NCBI GenBank assembly: GCA_019417795.1 | Contig: DXUR01000184.1 | Location: forward strand, 1 to 5,974 | Reading direction: 5' to 3' | Source of the DNA: Clostridiales bacterium | Lineage (GTDB): Bacteria; Bacillota_A; Clostridia; Oscillospirales; Oscillospiraceae | Length of the DNA stretch: 5,974 bases | In this document: positions 1 through 5,643 of the stretch, in pieces | Numbering within the stretch: position 1 is the stretch's first letter | Layout: every line of letters begins with the position of its first letter | Program-made: the position numbers and the translations under genes | The notes under the pieces: model-generated | Database searches by the model: none | What the model saw: the letters and a program-made list of their open reading frames with translations, nothing else | Told to the model about the DNA's origin: nothing

Positions 1-1741
1 TTATCACGCGCCGCCTTTTCCGGCGCAGGGACGACAGGTAGCTGTCCACATCAAAATAGTTCTTCTTGTCGGCGTCGGAAAGGTATTTATAGCGGGGGTG
101 ACGGGTAATGTCGTATTTCTCACTGAAAAACGGCCTGACACCGCGCACCTGCAAAATACACTTGCCTCCGTCCATCGTTGCGATTTCGTCCTGTGACATC
201 AACTCCTTTCCTAACTTCTGATAATTCAATCCGTGAGAGGTCTGTGCGCCCCGGTTTTCGCTCTGGTTGTAGCTGTCGATGGTTTCTTTGCCCAGCACGT
301 CAGAGATTTCCTTGGCGTTCTTGCCCCGCCCACTAAGAAAAAGCGTGCAGTCGCAGTTATCGGAAATGATTTCCGCAGCGTCCTTGTAGATGGCCTTTAA
401 CTGTGACTGGCTTTGCAAAATAATAGAAGCCGAGATTTCACGGCTTCGGATGGTGGCGATCAGCTTGTCAAAGTTGGGTATCTGGCCGATGTTCGCAAAC
501 TCGTCCAGTATCATGCGGACGTGAACCGGCAGCCGCCCGCCGTATTTATCATCGGCCCGGTCACAAAGCAGGTTGATAAGCTGGCTCTGTACCATTGCCA
601 GAATGAAATTAAAGGTGGTGTCCGTGTCCGACATAATCAGGAACAGCGCCGTTTTCTCGTCCCCGATGGTGTCAAGTTCCAGTTCGTCGTCCTCCATCAG
701 CTCCCGCACCTCGCGGATGTCAAAAGGGGCCATTCTCGCGCCTGCGCTGATAAGGATAGAGGAACGTGTCTTGCCCGCCGAAAGCAGGAATTTTTTATAC
801 TGGCGGACGGCAAAGTGGTCTGGATCGCGTTCCTCCAATCGCTCAAACATCAAATCCACCGGCGACTGAAATTCCGGGTCGTCCTCGCGGGCTTCGCTGG
901 CATTTATCATTTCAAGCAGCGTCGTGAAGTTCATTTCTTCCTCCGGCGCTTCCTGCCAGATATAGCCGATCAGGGCCGTGTAGAACAGCCGTTCCGATTT
1001 CACCCAAAAATCTTCCGCACTTTTTTCGCCCTCGCCTTTAGTGTTGCAAATCAGGGTATTTACCAGCTTCAACACGTCTTTTTCCGAGTGCAGATACCGA
1101 AACGGGTTGTATTTCATGCTCTTGGAAAAATTGATGGTGTTCAGCACTTTCACGCGGTAGCTGCTGCGGATAAGGAGCTGGCCCACTTCACCGATCAAGC
1201 TGCCCTTGGGATCGGTTATCACAAATGAGGTCGGATAGTCCTTGGACACACATTGCATCAGGTTTGGTTTTACAAAGAACCGGGTCTTGCCGGAGCCGGA
1301 ACCGCCGATCACCAGAACATTTTTATTTCTTGCGGTTTTGGGGTCTTTCGGCCTGTTGTTCATCGTCAGCCGTTCCGTCTGTGTCAGCAGAATGTTGTTG
1401 TCAAAATTGGGGTCGATATAGGGGGCTATATCCTTGGGGCCGCCCCATCGGGCGCTGCCATATTCCACGCCTTTGCGGTATTTCTTGGCGTTCTTGCCTT
1501 TGCAGTACACCATAAGCCGCAGCGCCGCAGCACCAGCGACGCCGATCAGCAGGTCAGTGGGGTGGAAGCTGGGGGCGGCACTTTCAAAGGCCGCCGCGCA
1601 GCCATCCGCAAAGTGCAGGAGCTTTTGGGAAAGGTCGATGCCCTCCGCCAGCCGGTACGCCTGCCCCAGCTTGCCGAACAGATAGACAAACAGCAGATAG
1701 GGCAGATTGGCGATTATCAGTTTTTTCATTTCCGGCTTCAT
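1..1741 (-). CDS. virD4: VirD4/TraG-family type IV coupling protein (3' end cut off by window)
   Basis: This is the coupling ATPase of a conjugative type IV secretion system: a membrane-anchored hexamer expected to receive the relaxosome-bound ICE strand and feed it to the mating channel. The frame is open for 580 codons from ATG 1741 to the left edge with no stop, so a few C-terminal residues are missing. Reading the minus strand shows hydrophobic segments near residues 8-24 and 63-79, a Walker A motif GGSGSGKT at 146-153 (Lys152), a Walker B motif MILDEFAN with Asp413-Glu414, and an ILQSQSQL stretch shortly after, all typical of the family. The start is set by an AAAGGGG site at 1751-1757, 9 nt upstream. 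The ATG overlaps the pcfB stop (ATGA), so the two are translationally coupled. The length matches Firmicute ICE coupling proteins. Family assignment is secure; the substrate is inferred from context. Confidence 0.93.
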   Translation of the reverse strand, partial: MKPEMKKLIIANLPYLLFVYLFGKLGQAYRLAEGIDLSQKLLHFADGCAAAFESAAPSFHPTDLLIGVAGAAALRLMVYCKGKNAKKYRKGVEYGSARWGGPKDIAPYIDPNFDNNILLTQTERLTMNNRPKDPKTARNKNVLVIGGSGSGKTRFFVKPNLMQCVSKDYPTSFVITDPKGSLIGEVGQLLIRSSYRVKVLNTINFSKSMKYNPFRYLHSEKDVLKLVNTLICNTKGEGEKSAEDFWVKSERLFYTALIGYIWQEAPEEEMNFTTLLEMINASEAREDDPEFQSPVDLMFERLEERDPDHFAVRQYKKFLLSAGKTRSSILISAGARMAPFDIREVRELMEDDELELDTIGDEKTALFLIMSDTDTTFNFILAMVQSQLINLLCDRADDKYGGRLPVHVRMILDEFANIGQIPNFDKLIATIRSREISASIILQSQSQLKAIYKDAAEIISDNCDCTLFLSGRGKNAKEISDVLGKETIDSYNQSENRGAQTSHGLNYQKLGKELMSQDEIATMDGGKCILQVRGVRPFFSEKYDITRHPRYKYLSDADKKNYFDVDSYLSSLRRKRRRVI

Positions 1742-2214
1742 CGTGACAGCCCCCTTTCTTTGAATTTTTCCTTGGCCCGGTCAGCGTTGCGGGCTGCTGC
1801 CTTTTCCTTGCTTGCGGCAATGTCCTTGCGGATCGAGGGCCGTTCCTCCCGCTGCAACTTCTTGGCCGTGAACTCCTTGAACGCCTGTTCCATGTTGTCG
1901 GCGTCCTTGGCCTTGAAAATCACGATGTAGTGCGGGGGCTGGGTAGTGGCGTCTTTCCGCAGCGTGAAGTCCACGCCGTATTTCTTGGCGCAGGGCTTAA
2001 ACAGTCCAATGTTGGCGTCGGTGATCTCGATATTGGACAGGGCCGCCCCGTGCTTTTTGAGCTGCTTTAGGCTCTGCTGGCCGTGGTGCAGCTTGGTCTT
2101 GCCCTTGTTTTGGGTTTCCAGAAACTTGCGGGCCGCCGCTTGCAGCACTTGGATTGTCAGCTTGGCCGATTTGATGGAAAAGGCTATTGTCTTTTGGGTT
2201 ACTTCCTCCTGCAA
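1738..2214 (-). CDS. pcfB: PcfB family protein (DUF3801), conjugation accessory factor
   Basis: A 158-residue soluble, basic protein that I recognise as the PcfB/DUF3801 family. PcfB of pCF10 helps the relaxase and accessory factor dock on the VirD4-like coupling protein, and family members commonly lie directly before the coupling gene, as here. Visible features are the N-terminal KTIAFSIKSAKLTIQVL segment, a central FTLRKDATTQPPHYIVIFKAKD strand-rich core (given only in part), and a highly charged Lys/Arg/Glu C-terminal helix from about residue 115. The start codon is TTG, chosen because a strong AAAGGAGGG site lies 7 nt upstream and no better start follows. Its TGA overlaps the virD4 ATG by 4 nt. 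It is separated from the upstream DUF5348 gene by two strong hairpins and no visible promoter, so its expression may depend on read-through. Confidence 0.88.
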   Translation of the reverse strand: MQEEVTQKTIAFSIKSAKLTIQVLQAAARKFLETQNKGKTKLHHGQQSLKQLKKHGAALSNIEITDANIGLFKPCAKKYGVDFTLRKDATTQPPHYIVIFKAKDADNMEQAFKEFTAKKLQREERPSIRKDIAASKEKAAARNADRAKEKFKERGLSR

Positions 2215-2230
2215 TCGCTATCCCTCCTTT
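2212..2230 (-). promoter_or_regulatory. Shine-Dalgarno and TTG start of pcfB
   Basis: The complement of 2222-2230 reads AAAGGAGGG, followed by a 7-nt spacer and TTG at 2214-2212. The near-perfect ribosome binding site decides in favour of the non-ATG start. Confidence 0.8.
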
Positions 2231-2239
2231 CGCAGAAGT

Positions 2240-2276
2240 GCGGCGGGACGGTTAAGGTGGCACCGTCAGCCGCCGC
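2240..2276 (-). promoter_or_regulatory. Long GC-rich stem-loop in the pcfB leader
   Basis: Two paired blocks make one hairpin: GCGGCG (2240-2245) with CGCCGC (2271-2276), and GACGGT (2247-2252) with ACCGTC (2262-2267), with a small asymmetric internal loop and a 9-nt apical loop. It ends only about 10 nt upstream of the pcfB Shine-Dalgarno sequence. No T-run follows, so it is not a standard terminator. It could protect the processed 5' end, act as an attenuator partner of the adjoining hairpin at 2290-2316, or affect ribosome access. The pairing is seen directly; the role is inferred. Confidence 0.5.
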
Positions 2277-2280
2277 AGGA

Positions 2281-2316
2281 AACAGAAAAGGGACAGCCGC
2301 TTGCTCCGGTTGTCCC
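2281..2316 (-). terminator. Terminator-like hairpin after the DUF5348 gene
   Basis: On the minus strand a 10-bp stem (2307-2316 with 2290-2299, one G-U pair, 7-nt loop) is followed by TTTTCTGTT (2289-2281). It begins 3 nt after the DUF5348 stop. It should end or attenuate rep-operon transcripts before pcfB/virD4. The 12-nt tail, including the last stem bases, is identical to that of the terminator at 3747-3781. Confidence 0.65.
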
Positions 2317-2319
2317 CGA

Positions 2320-2532
2320 TTAAATCCTCACCCGCAGGCCGGAAAGATCGTCGGCACGGATGCCAACCAGATACCAGTTGGCCCCGTACTCAATGCGGGT
2401 GGGCTTCCACCTGCCGCCCACCATCACATCAAAGGTTTCCCCACAGTGCAGGCCGCCGTAGTAGTCCGCCAGATCAAAGCGAATGTCGTAACGGTCGCTG
2501 CGCTCGTCGAAAATCAATGCACCCTGTTTCAT
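2320..2532 (-). CDS. DUF5348 domain-containing small protein
   Basis: A 70-residue protein that I recognise as DUF5348, a small family found mainly on Firmicute ICEs next to the rep and pcfB genes; its function is not known to me. Visible features are an N-terminal FDERSDRYDIRFDLADYYGG stretch, then GETFDVMVGGRWKPTRIEY and a C-terminal WYLVGIRADDLSGLRVRI. This looks like a compact beta-rich fold with many aromatic residues, no membrane segment and no catalytic motif. The AAAGGAGG site (2541-2548) overlaps the stop codon of the preceding RepA-like gene, and the ATG lies 8 nt further on, so the two are probably translationally coupled. A terminator-like hairpin starts immediately after its stop. 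Full length for the family; family call firm, role unknown. Confidence 0.85.
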   Translation of the reverse strand: MKQGALIFDERSDRYDIRFDLADYYGGLHCGETFDVMVGGRWKPTRIEYGANWYLVGIRADDLSGLRVRI

Positions 2533-2547
2533 AGGGCCGTCCTCCTT

Positions 2548-3438
2548 TCAGATTTTGCCGGTGTTCATGTCATGGGCCACCAGCGCGGCATAGTAACCGT
2601 TGATCGTGCTGGGCGCATTGAACAGCATAGCCAGCAGGTATTTCTTGATGTTGCGGATTTCCGAAGTGTTCTTGCTCAAACAGTCAAAGACAAACTCGAT
2701 GTGAGAGCTGTCCAGCTTCATAAACTTGGATTTCACCAGCTCTGCCGGATAATCGTCCCCGGCAATACGGATGGTCTTGCGGGCGCTGCATACGGTTTCC
2801 ACCAGCAAGTCCACAATCTCGTCCAGCGTTTCCCGGTCAATGCCCTTGACGTGCTGGCAAAGGTGTTCGTACTCAATGTTGTCCATGATGATTTGACGAT
2901 AAATCTCTATGGCGCTCTGTGATTTCGCTTCCGTTCCTTTCCGTTCCGGCGGCTGTGCCGCCTCGTCCTCCAAAGGAGAGGGTCGGGAAAGGATAGGAAT
3001 GGGATCGGTAATTGATACATCAGTAATTGATTTTTCTTTACTTGATATATCTTTATTTAATTGCGTTGGTTTTCCCAACGTAGGCTTTTCCTGCGTTGGA
3101 TTATCCAACATTGGATTTTCCAACGTAGGTGAATCCGGCACAGGCTGGGGCTGTTCATAGATCACATAGTCCGCGCCGCGCAAGCGCCCTTGGCTGTCGC
3201 GCTCACGGGATCGGACGATGTACCCGGCCTGTTCCAGCTCCCGGATTGCGGCCCGGATCGCGTCGATCTGCTCCCGGTTGATAAGGGACAAACCTTTGAG
3301 CGTATAGTCCCAATCTTCCGGCAGGGAGAGCATTTGCGATAACAGGCCCTTGGCTTTCAGGGATAAGTCCTTGTTCCGCAGGTGGTGATTGGACATCACC
3401 GTGTAGCCCTTGTTACGCTCTACACGAAATACTGCCAT
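2548..3438 (-). CDS. RepA-like winged-helix protein with C-terminal DUF6017 domain (putative ICE replication initiator)
   Basis: A 296-residue protein in three parts. Residues 1-95 form a winged-helix DNA-binding domain resembling RepA N-terminal regions (SLKAKGLLSQMLSLPEDW, recognition helices near 52-72, then a wing through GADYVIYE). Residues 102-146 are a low-complexity linker of nine pentapeptides such as DSPTL, ENPML, EKPTL, SITDV. Residues from about 175 to the end match the DUF6017 domain of ICE-borne initiators (KTIRIAGDDYPAELVKSKF, IRNIKKYLLAMLFNAPSTI). The likely job is initiating autonomous rolling or theta replication of the excised element, by analogy with RepA_N plasmids; this is inference. 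I chose ATG 3438 because AAAGGAG lies 8 nt upstream and the family starts MAVFRVE. The frame, however, stays open upstream into a Cys-rich segment with its own start at 3669. The first gene of the rep operon, coupled to DUF5348. Confidence 0.85.
   Translation of the reverse strand: MAVFRVERNKGYTVMSNHHLRNKDLSLKAKGLLSQMLSLPEDWDYTLKGLSLINREQIDAIRAAIRELEQAGYIVRSRERDSQGRLRGADYVIYEQPQPVPDSPTLENPMLDNPTQEKPTLGKPTQLNKDISSKEKSITDVSITDPIPILSRPSPLEDEAAQPPERKGTEAKSQSAIEIYRQIIMDNIEYEHLCQHVKGIDRETLDEIVDLLVETVCSARKTIRIAGDDYPAELVKSKFMKLDSSHIEFVFDCLSKNTSEIRNIKKYLLAMLFNAPSTINGYYAALVAHDMNTGKI
3002..3136. repeat. Nine tandem 15-bp units inside the repA-like gene (possible iterons plus A+T-rich unwinding element)
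   Basis: Units start every 15 bp from 3002. The first four (3002-3061) share a TTGAT or TTAAT end, two of them containing GTAATTGAT (3008-3016, 3023-3031), and have 14 G/C out of 60. The next five (3062-3136) follow the pattern aaCgTtGGnTTTtCC and have 34 G/C out of 75. Since 15 is a multiple of three, the block encodes nine pentapeptides in the linker between the DNA-binding and DUF6017 domains. RepA_N-family plasmids carry their origin as repeats inside repA, so an origin function is plausible; it could also be merely a repetitive protein linker. Confidence 0.7.
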
Positions 3439-3453
3439 ATTCTCAACTCCTTT
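3436..3453 (-). promoter_or_regulatory. Internal Shine-Dalgarno and ATG of the RepA-like protein
   Basis: The complement of 3447-3453 is AAAGGAG, followed by an 8-nt spacer and ATG at 3438-3436. It lies inside an open frame with no stop between this ATG and the upstream start at 3669, so both a 373- and a 296-residue product can be made. Confidence 0.75.
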
Positions 3454-3669
3454 CACTCGAAATGTCACCGCGTCGTAGGCGGTCAGCTTGCCCGGCTGGT
3501 AGGGACATTCCGCATAGACGCAGAATTGATATTTCCAGTGCGGGCGATAAAAGCGGCAGGTGCCGCAGTCCTCCGGCGTGACCGCCTCGCCGCTGTCGTA
3601 GTGGTCAAAACCGGGCTTGCCCTGCATGAGCTGTTCAAAGGCCCGATCGCTGCCGGAAGTGAAGTACAT
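3439..3669 (-). CDS. Four-cysteine small reading frame, fused in frame to the RepA-like gene
   Basis: A 77-codon segment starting MYFTSGSD, with a strong AAAGGAGG site (3679-3686) 9 nt upstream. It has four cysteines at 35, 38, 50 and 55 (CGTC, then 11 residues, C, 4 residues, C), a spacing that suits a small zinc-binding knuckle, set among many aromatic residues. I recall similar small proteins upstream of ICE rep genes but cannot name a function. No stop separates it from the MAVFRVE start, so translation through gives one 373-residue protein with a possible zinc module before the winged helix; the second ribosome binding site would give the shorter protein as well. Either this is a true fusion or a separate small gene has lost its stop by a frame change. 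A TTG at 3726 would extend it further but falls inside a hairpin and has no ribosome binding site. Confidence 0.6.
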
Positions 3670-3698
3670 AGGCCGTCGCCTCCTTTCTGCTTTTGGGC

Positions 3699-3738
3699 AA
3701 AAAGAAAAGCCGCAGACTTTTTTCAAAATCTGCGGCTT
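3699..3738 (-). terminator. Attenuator-like hairpin in the rep operon leader
   Basis: A perfect 10-bp inverted repeat, AAGCCGCAGA (3707-3716) and TCTGCGGCTT (3729-3738), with a 12-nt loop. On the minus strand it is followed by TTCTTTTT (3706-3699). It ends about 12 nt before the Shine-Dalgarno sequence of the Cys-rich frame, so it lies in the leader and would attenuate the rep operon rather than end a gene. Confidence 0.6.
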
Positions 3739-3746
3739 GGCCGGGG

Positions 3747-3781
3747 AACAGAAAAGGGCGCTGTCATGCTTGACAACACCC
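3747..3781 (-). terminator. Intrinsic terminator entering the ICE from the ychF side
   Basis: On the minus strand an uninterrupted 11-bp stem (3771-3781 with 3756-3766, two G-U pairs) closes a 4-nt loop and is followed by TTTTCTGTT (3755-3747). It would stop transcripts arriving from ychF, insulating the rep operon, and lies just upstream of the second hairpin at 3699-3738. Confidence 0.7.
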
Positions 3782-3911
3782 TGTTTCTGTCTGATTATTC
3801 AGTTGTTTTGACCTGCCCCGTTTTCCGCTGCCCTAAAAAACATTGATTTTACTGGGTTTTTTCATGTTTTCTTATGGCACCACGGTTAACCGTGTCCCTT
3901 GCAGATCATGC
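3782..3911. other. Gene-free junction region between ychF and the ICE rep end
   Basis: No credible gene. It contains an A/T-rich run (ACTGGGTTTTTTC, 3851-3863) and a perfect 14-bp palindrome CACGGTTAACCGTG (3881-3894) that starts 18 nt after the ychF stop, reading on the minus strand. The palindrome has no T-run after it, so it is a poor terminator. The boundary between chromosomal sequence and the element should lie in here; an 8-nt match TTGATTTT (3844-3851) recurs at 5053-5060 beside the integrase remnant. I see no convincing promoter for the rep operon. Confidence 0.4.
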
Positions 3912-5027
3912 TTATACGTTGAAGCGGAAGTAGATCATGTCGCCGTCCTTGACCACATAGTCCTTGCCCTCGGACCGCAGCAGGCCCTTCTCCTTGGCGG
4001 CGGCCACGCTGCCGCCGCAGGCCATCATCTCGTCGAAGTTGATGGTCTCCGCCCGGATGAAGCCCCGCTCGATATCGGAGTGGATCTTGCCCGCCGCCTG
4101 CGGGGCCTTGGTACCCTTGCGGATGGTCCACGCCCGGCACTCGTCCTTGCCGTAGGTCAGGAAGGAGATCAGGCCCAGCAGATCATAGCTGCACTGGATC
4201 AGGCGATCCAGACCGGACTTTTCGATGCCCAGATCCTCCAGGAACATGGCCCGCTCCTCCGGATCGTCCAGCTCGGCGATGTCCTGCTCCAGCTTGGCGC
4301 AGATGGGCAGCACCTGTGCGCCCTCCTTCTGTGCCAGATCACGCACCAGCCGGAAGTAGCGATCGTTCTCGTGGTCGGCAAAGCCCGCCTCGTCCATGTT
4401 GGCGGCGTAGATGATGGGCTTCAGGCTCAGCAGGTCGCAGGTCTCCACCAGCGCCCGGTCGTCGTCGCCGCAGGAGAAGGTGCGGGCGGACTTCCCGGCG
4501 TCCAGATGCTCCGCCAGTGCCTTGAACACCTCCGCCTCGTGGAGGAACTTCTTGTCGCCCTTGGCGGCCTTGACGGCCTTCTCCACCCGCCGGTTCACCA
4601 TCTCCAGATCCGCCAGGATCAGCTCCATGTCGATGGTCTCGATGTCCCCCAGCGGGTCCACCGGTACGTTGGTACCGGCATCGGCTACCACGTGCATGAT
4701 GTTTTCGTCGTCGAAGCAGCGCACCACATGGACGATGGCGTCGGTACGGCGGATATTCTCCAAAAACTTGTTGCCGAGGCCCGCTCCCTGACTGGCCCCC
4801 TTCACCAGACCCGCGATGTCCACAAATTCGATGACGGCGGGGGTCTTTTTATCGGGCTGGTACATCTCCGCCAGCTTGTCCAGCCGCTCATCCGGCACGG
4901 CCACCATGCCCACATTGGGCTCGATGGTGCAGAAGGGGTAGTTGGCGCTCTCGGCACCGGCGTTGGTGATGGCGTTGAACAGAGTGGACTTTCCCACGTT
5001 GGGCAGCCCCACGATACCTAATTTCAT
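3912..5027 (-). CDS. ychF: Ribosome-associated P-loop ATPase YchF (OLA1 family)
   Basis: A 371-residue Obg-related NTPase that binds ribosomes and, unlike other translational GTPases, prefers ATP; in E. coli it modulates oxidative-stress responses. Visible features are G1 GLPNVGKST (7-15), G3 DIAGLVKG (70-77), the atypical G4 NMDE (210-213) that replaces NKxD and explains ATP preference, and a His at 112 in NIMHV, fitting the catalytic His of E. coli YchF. A Cys at 33 in PFCTIEP corresponds to the redox-sensitive Cys35. The central coiled-coil helical region spans about 130-200 and the C-terminal TGS domain about 285-371. I chose ATG 5027 because the family begins MKLGIVG; a TTG 12 codons upstream overlaps the ribosome binding site. 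It appears intact and is a chromosomal housekeeping gene, in contrast to the mobile genes on both sides. The spacing from AGGAG to ATG is long (about 12 nt). Confidence 0.96.
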   Translation of the reverse strand: MKLGIVGLPNVGKSTLFNAITNAGAESANYPFCTIEPNVGMVAVPDERLDKLAEMYQPDKKTPAVIEFVDIAGLVKGASQGAGLGNKFLENIRRTDAIVHVVRCFDDENIMHVVADAGTNVPVDPLGDIETIDMELILADLEMVNRRVEKAVKAAKGDKKFLHEAEVFKALAEHLDAGKSARTFSCGDDDRALVETCDLLSLKPIIYAANMDEAGFADHENDRYFRLVRDLAQKEGAQVLPICAKLEQDIAELDDPEERAMFLEDLGIEKSGLDRLIQCSYDLLGLISFLTYGKDECRAWTIRKGTKAPQAAGKIHSDIERGFIRAETINFDEMMACGGSVAAAKEKGLLRSEGKDYVVKDGDMIYFRFNV

Positions 5028-5043
5028 AATGCTTTCTATCTCC

Positions 5044-5330
5044 TTAAAAGTCTTGATTTTCAAGGGCTTCCGGAATCCGGCGCGCTTGGCTTACGCCATT
5101 TTCGCATGGACTTATATGCCAGGAAACCCTGCCTGATTCAAATTGCCGCACAGCCTGATCCAAGGATTCAGATGTGACATGGACGTATCTGTCTATTGTT
5201 GTTTTTATACTTGCATGACCCAGCAGCTTTTGCAGCACTTTGGGCTGTACGCCGCTTTCAATCGCTCTTGTGGCGTAGGTATGGCATAAAGCGTGCATAC
5301 AGAATTTTTCAATTCCTGTTTCGTCGCAGA
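5044..5330 (-). pseudogene. int: Tyrosine integrase, C-terminal remnant
   Basis: Only the end of a site-specific tyrosine recombinase of the Tn916/Tn1549 type is present, about 95 of some 380-400 residues. The frame reads DETGIEKFCMHALCHTYATR (5327-5268 region), then LLGHASIKTT and DRYVHV. Of the catalytic set, the LGH histidine and the nucleophile Tyr (codon 5187-5185) are present. The arginine of the HxxR motif is Cys (TGC, 5286-5284; one C-to-T change from CGC), and the first arginine is missing with the N-terminal and core domains. Upstream the frame runs into the quasi-palindrome and meets TAA at about 5360. An ATG at 5298 could start an 84-residue peptide but lacks a good ribosome binding site. 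The stop is 4 nt from the start of the ychF ribosome binding site. It cannot be a working recombinase, so this element end is probably stranded unless helped in trans. Confidence 0.85.
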
Positions 5331-5384
5331 GAGAAAAGAGCCTACTGCAACAATATAATTATAACAGATAGGTTCTTTTCTCTC
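5329..5384. repeat. 19/20-nt quasi-palindrome between xis and int remnant
   Basis: Left arm GAGAGAAAAGAGCCTACTG (5329-5347) and the complement of the right arm (5365-5384) differ by one substitution and one extra base. The 17-nt loop is nearly all A/T. The left arm ends exactly where integrase homology begins. It is probably the original leader of int; it could also be a regulator site or mark the deletion junction. Confidence 0.7.
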
Positions 5385-5386
5385 AA
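5358..5386 (-). promoter_or_regulatory. Near-consensus sigma-A promoter reading toward int remnant and ychF
   Basis: On the minus strand: TTGAGA (5386-5381), 17-nt spacer, TATAAT (5363-5358), preceded by TG one base before the -10 (extended -10). Transcription would start near 5351. The -35 overlaps one arm of the quasi-palindrome and the -10 lies in its loop. It was probably the int promoter; now it is the best visible promoter for ychF. Confidence 0.7.
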
Positions 5387-5413
5387 GCTGTTTTTACAAA
5401 TTATCTTTTGCCG

Positions 5414-5617
5414 TCAGATCACCAGCTTTTGGCTGATGTACTCTTCAAACTCCCGGCGCTTGACCAGCTTCTTTGTGCCAACGAACAAGACGAGGGGGCA
5501 GTTGGGCGCTCTCAGCATACTGTCGATCTTGTTGATGCCGATGTTGCTGTATTCTGCCGCTTCTCTGGCGGTCAGCGTCATTTTGAGGTGGATGGGGACG
5601 GTGAGGATGTTGTCCAT
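5414..5617 (-). CDS. xis: Excisionase-like protein (Tn916 Xis family)
   Basis: A 67-residue protein with the layout of Tn916-type excisionases: a short N-terminal strand, MTLTAREAAEYSNIGINKID (residues 13-32) forming a helix-turn-helix of the winged-helix type, a hydrophobic strand PLVLFVGTKKLVKRREF, and a C-terminal helix EEYISQKL. Such proteins bind and bend DNA at the element ends and steer the integrase toward excision. The start ATG 5617 has an AAAGGAGA site (5625-5632) 7 nt upstream. It appears full length. It lies immediately before the position int should occupy, but int is broken, so its partner is missing from this locus. Upstream lies a segment with strong secondary-structure potential. 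Confidence 0.88.
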   Translation of the reverse strand: MDNILTVPIHLKMTLTAREAAEYSNIGINKIDSMLRAPNCPLVLFVGTKKLVKRREFEEYISQKLVI

Positions 5618-5643
5618 GGAAATGTCTCCTTTCGTGGTGCTTA

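Noticed and set aside
413..1228. Long plus-strand open frame opposite virD4
   Set aside because: It mirrors the virD4 codons, has no family likeness and no ribosome binding site, and the minus strand here encodes clear Walker motifs.
3002..3136. CRISPR array
   Set aside because: The units are 15 bp, directly adjacent, in frame with a protein, and have no spacers.
3670..3726. Upstream TTG start at 3726 for the Cys-rich/RepA frame
   Set aside because: It lies in the loop of the attenuator hairpin, lacks a ribosome binding site, and would cover the strong AAAGGAGG site for ATG 3669.
3770..3798. Plus-strand promoter TTGACA-17-GATTAT
   Set aside because: The -35 falls inside the terminator stem, the -10 matches only 4 of 6, and no plus-strand gene follows.
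3843..5021. Plus-strand open frame of 392 codons opposite ychF
   Set aside because: GC-rich third positions of ychF keep the opposite frame open; the composition is unlike a protein and ychF is certain.
5028..5063. Longer ychF start at TTG 5063
   Set aside because: It would place the AGGAG ribosome binding site inside the coding region and add 12 residues absent from the family.
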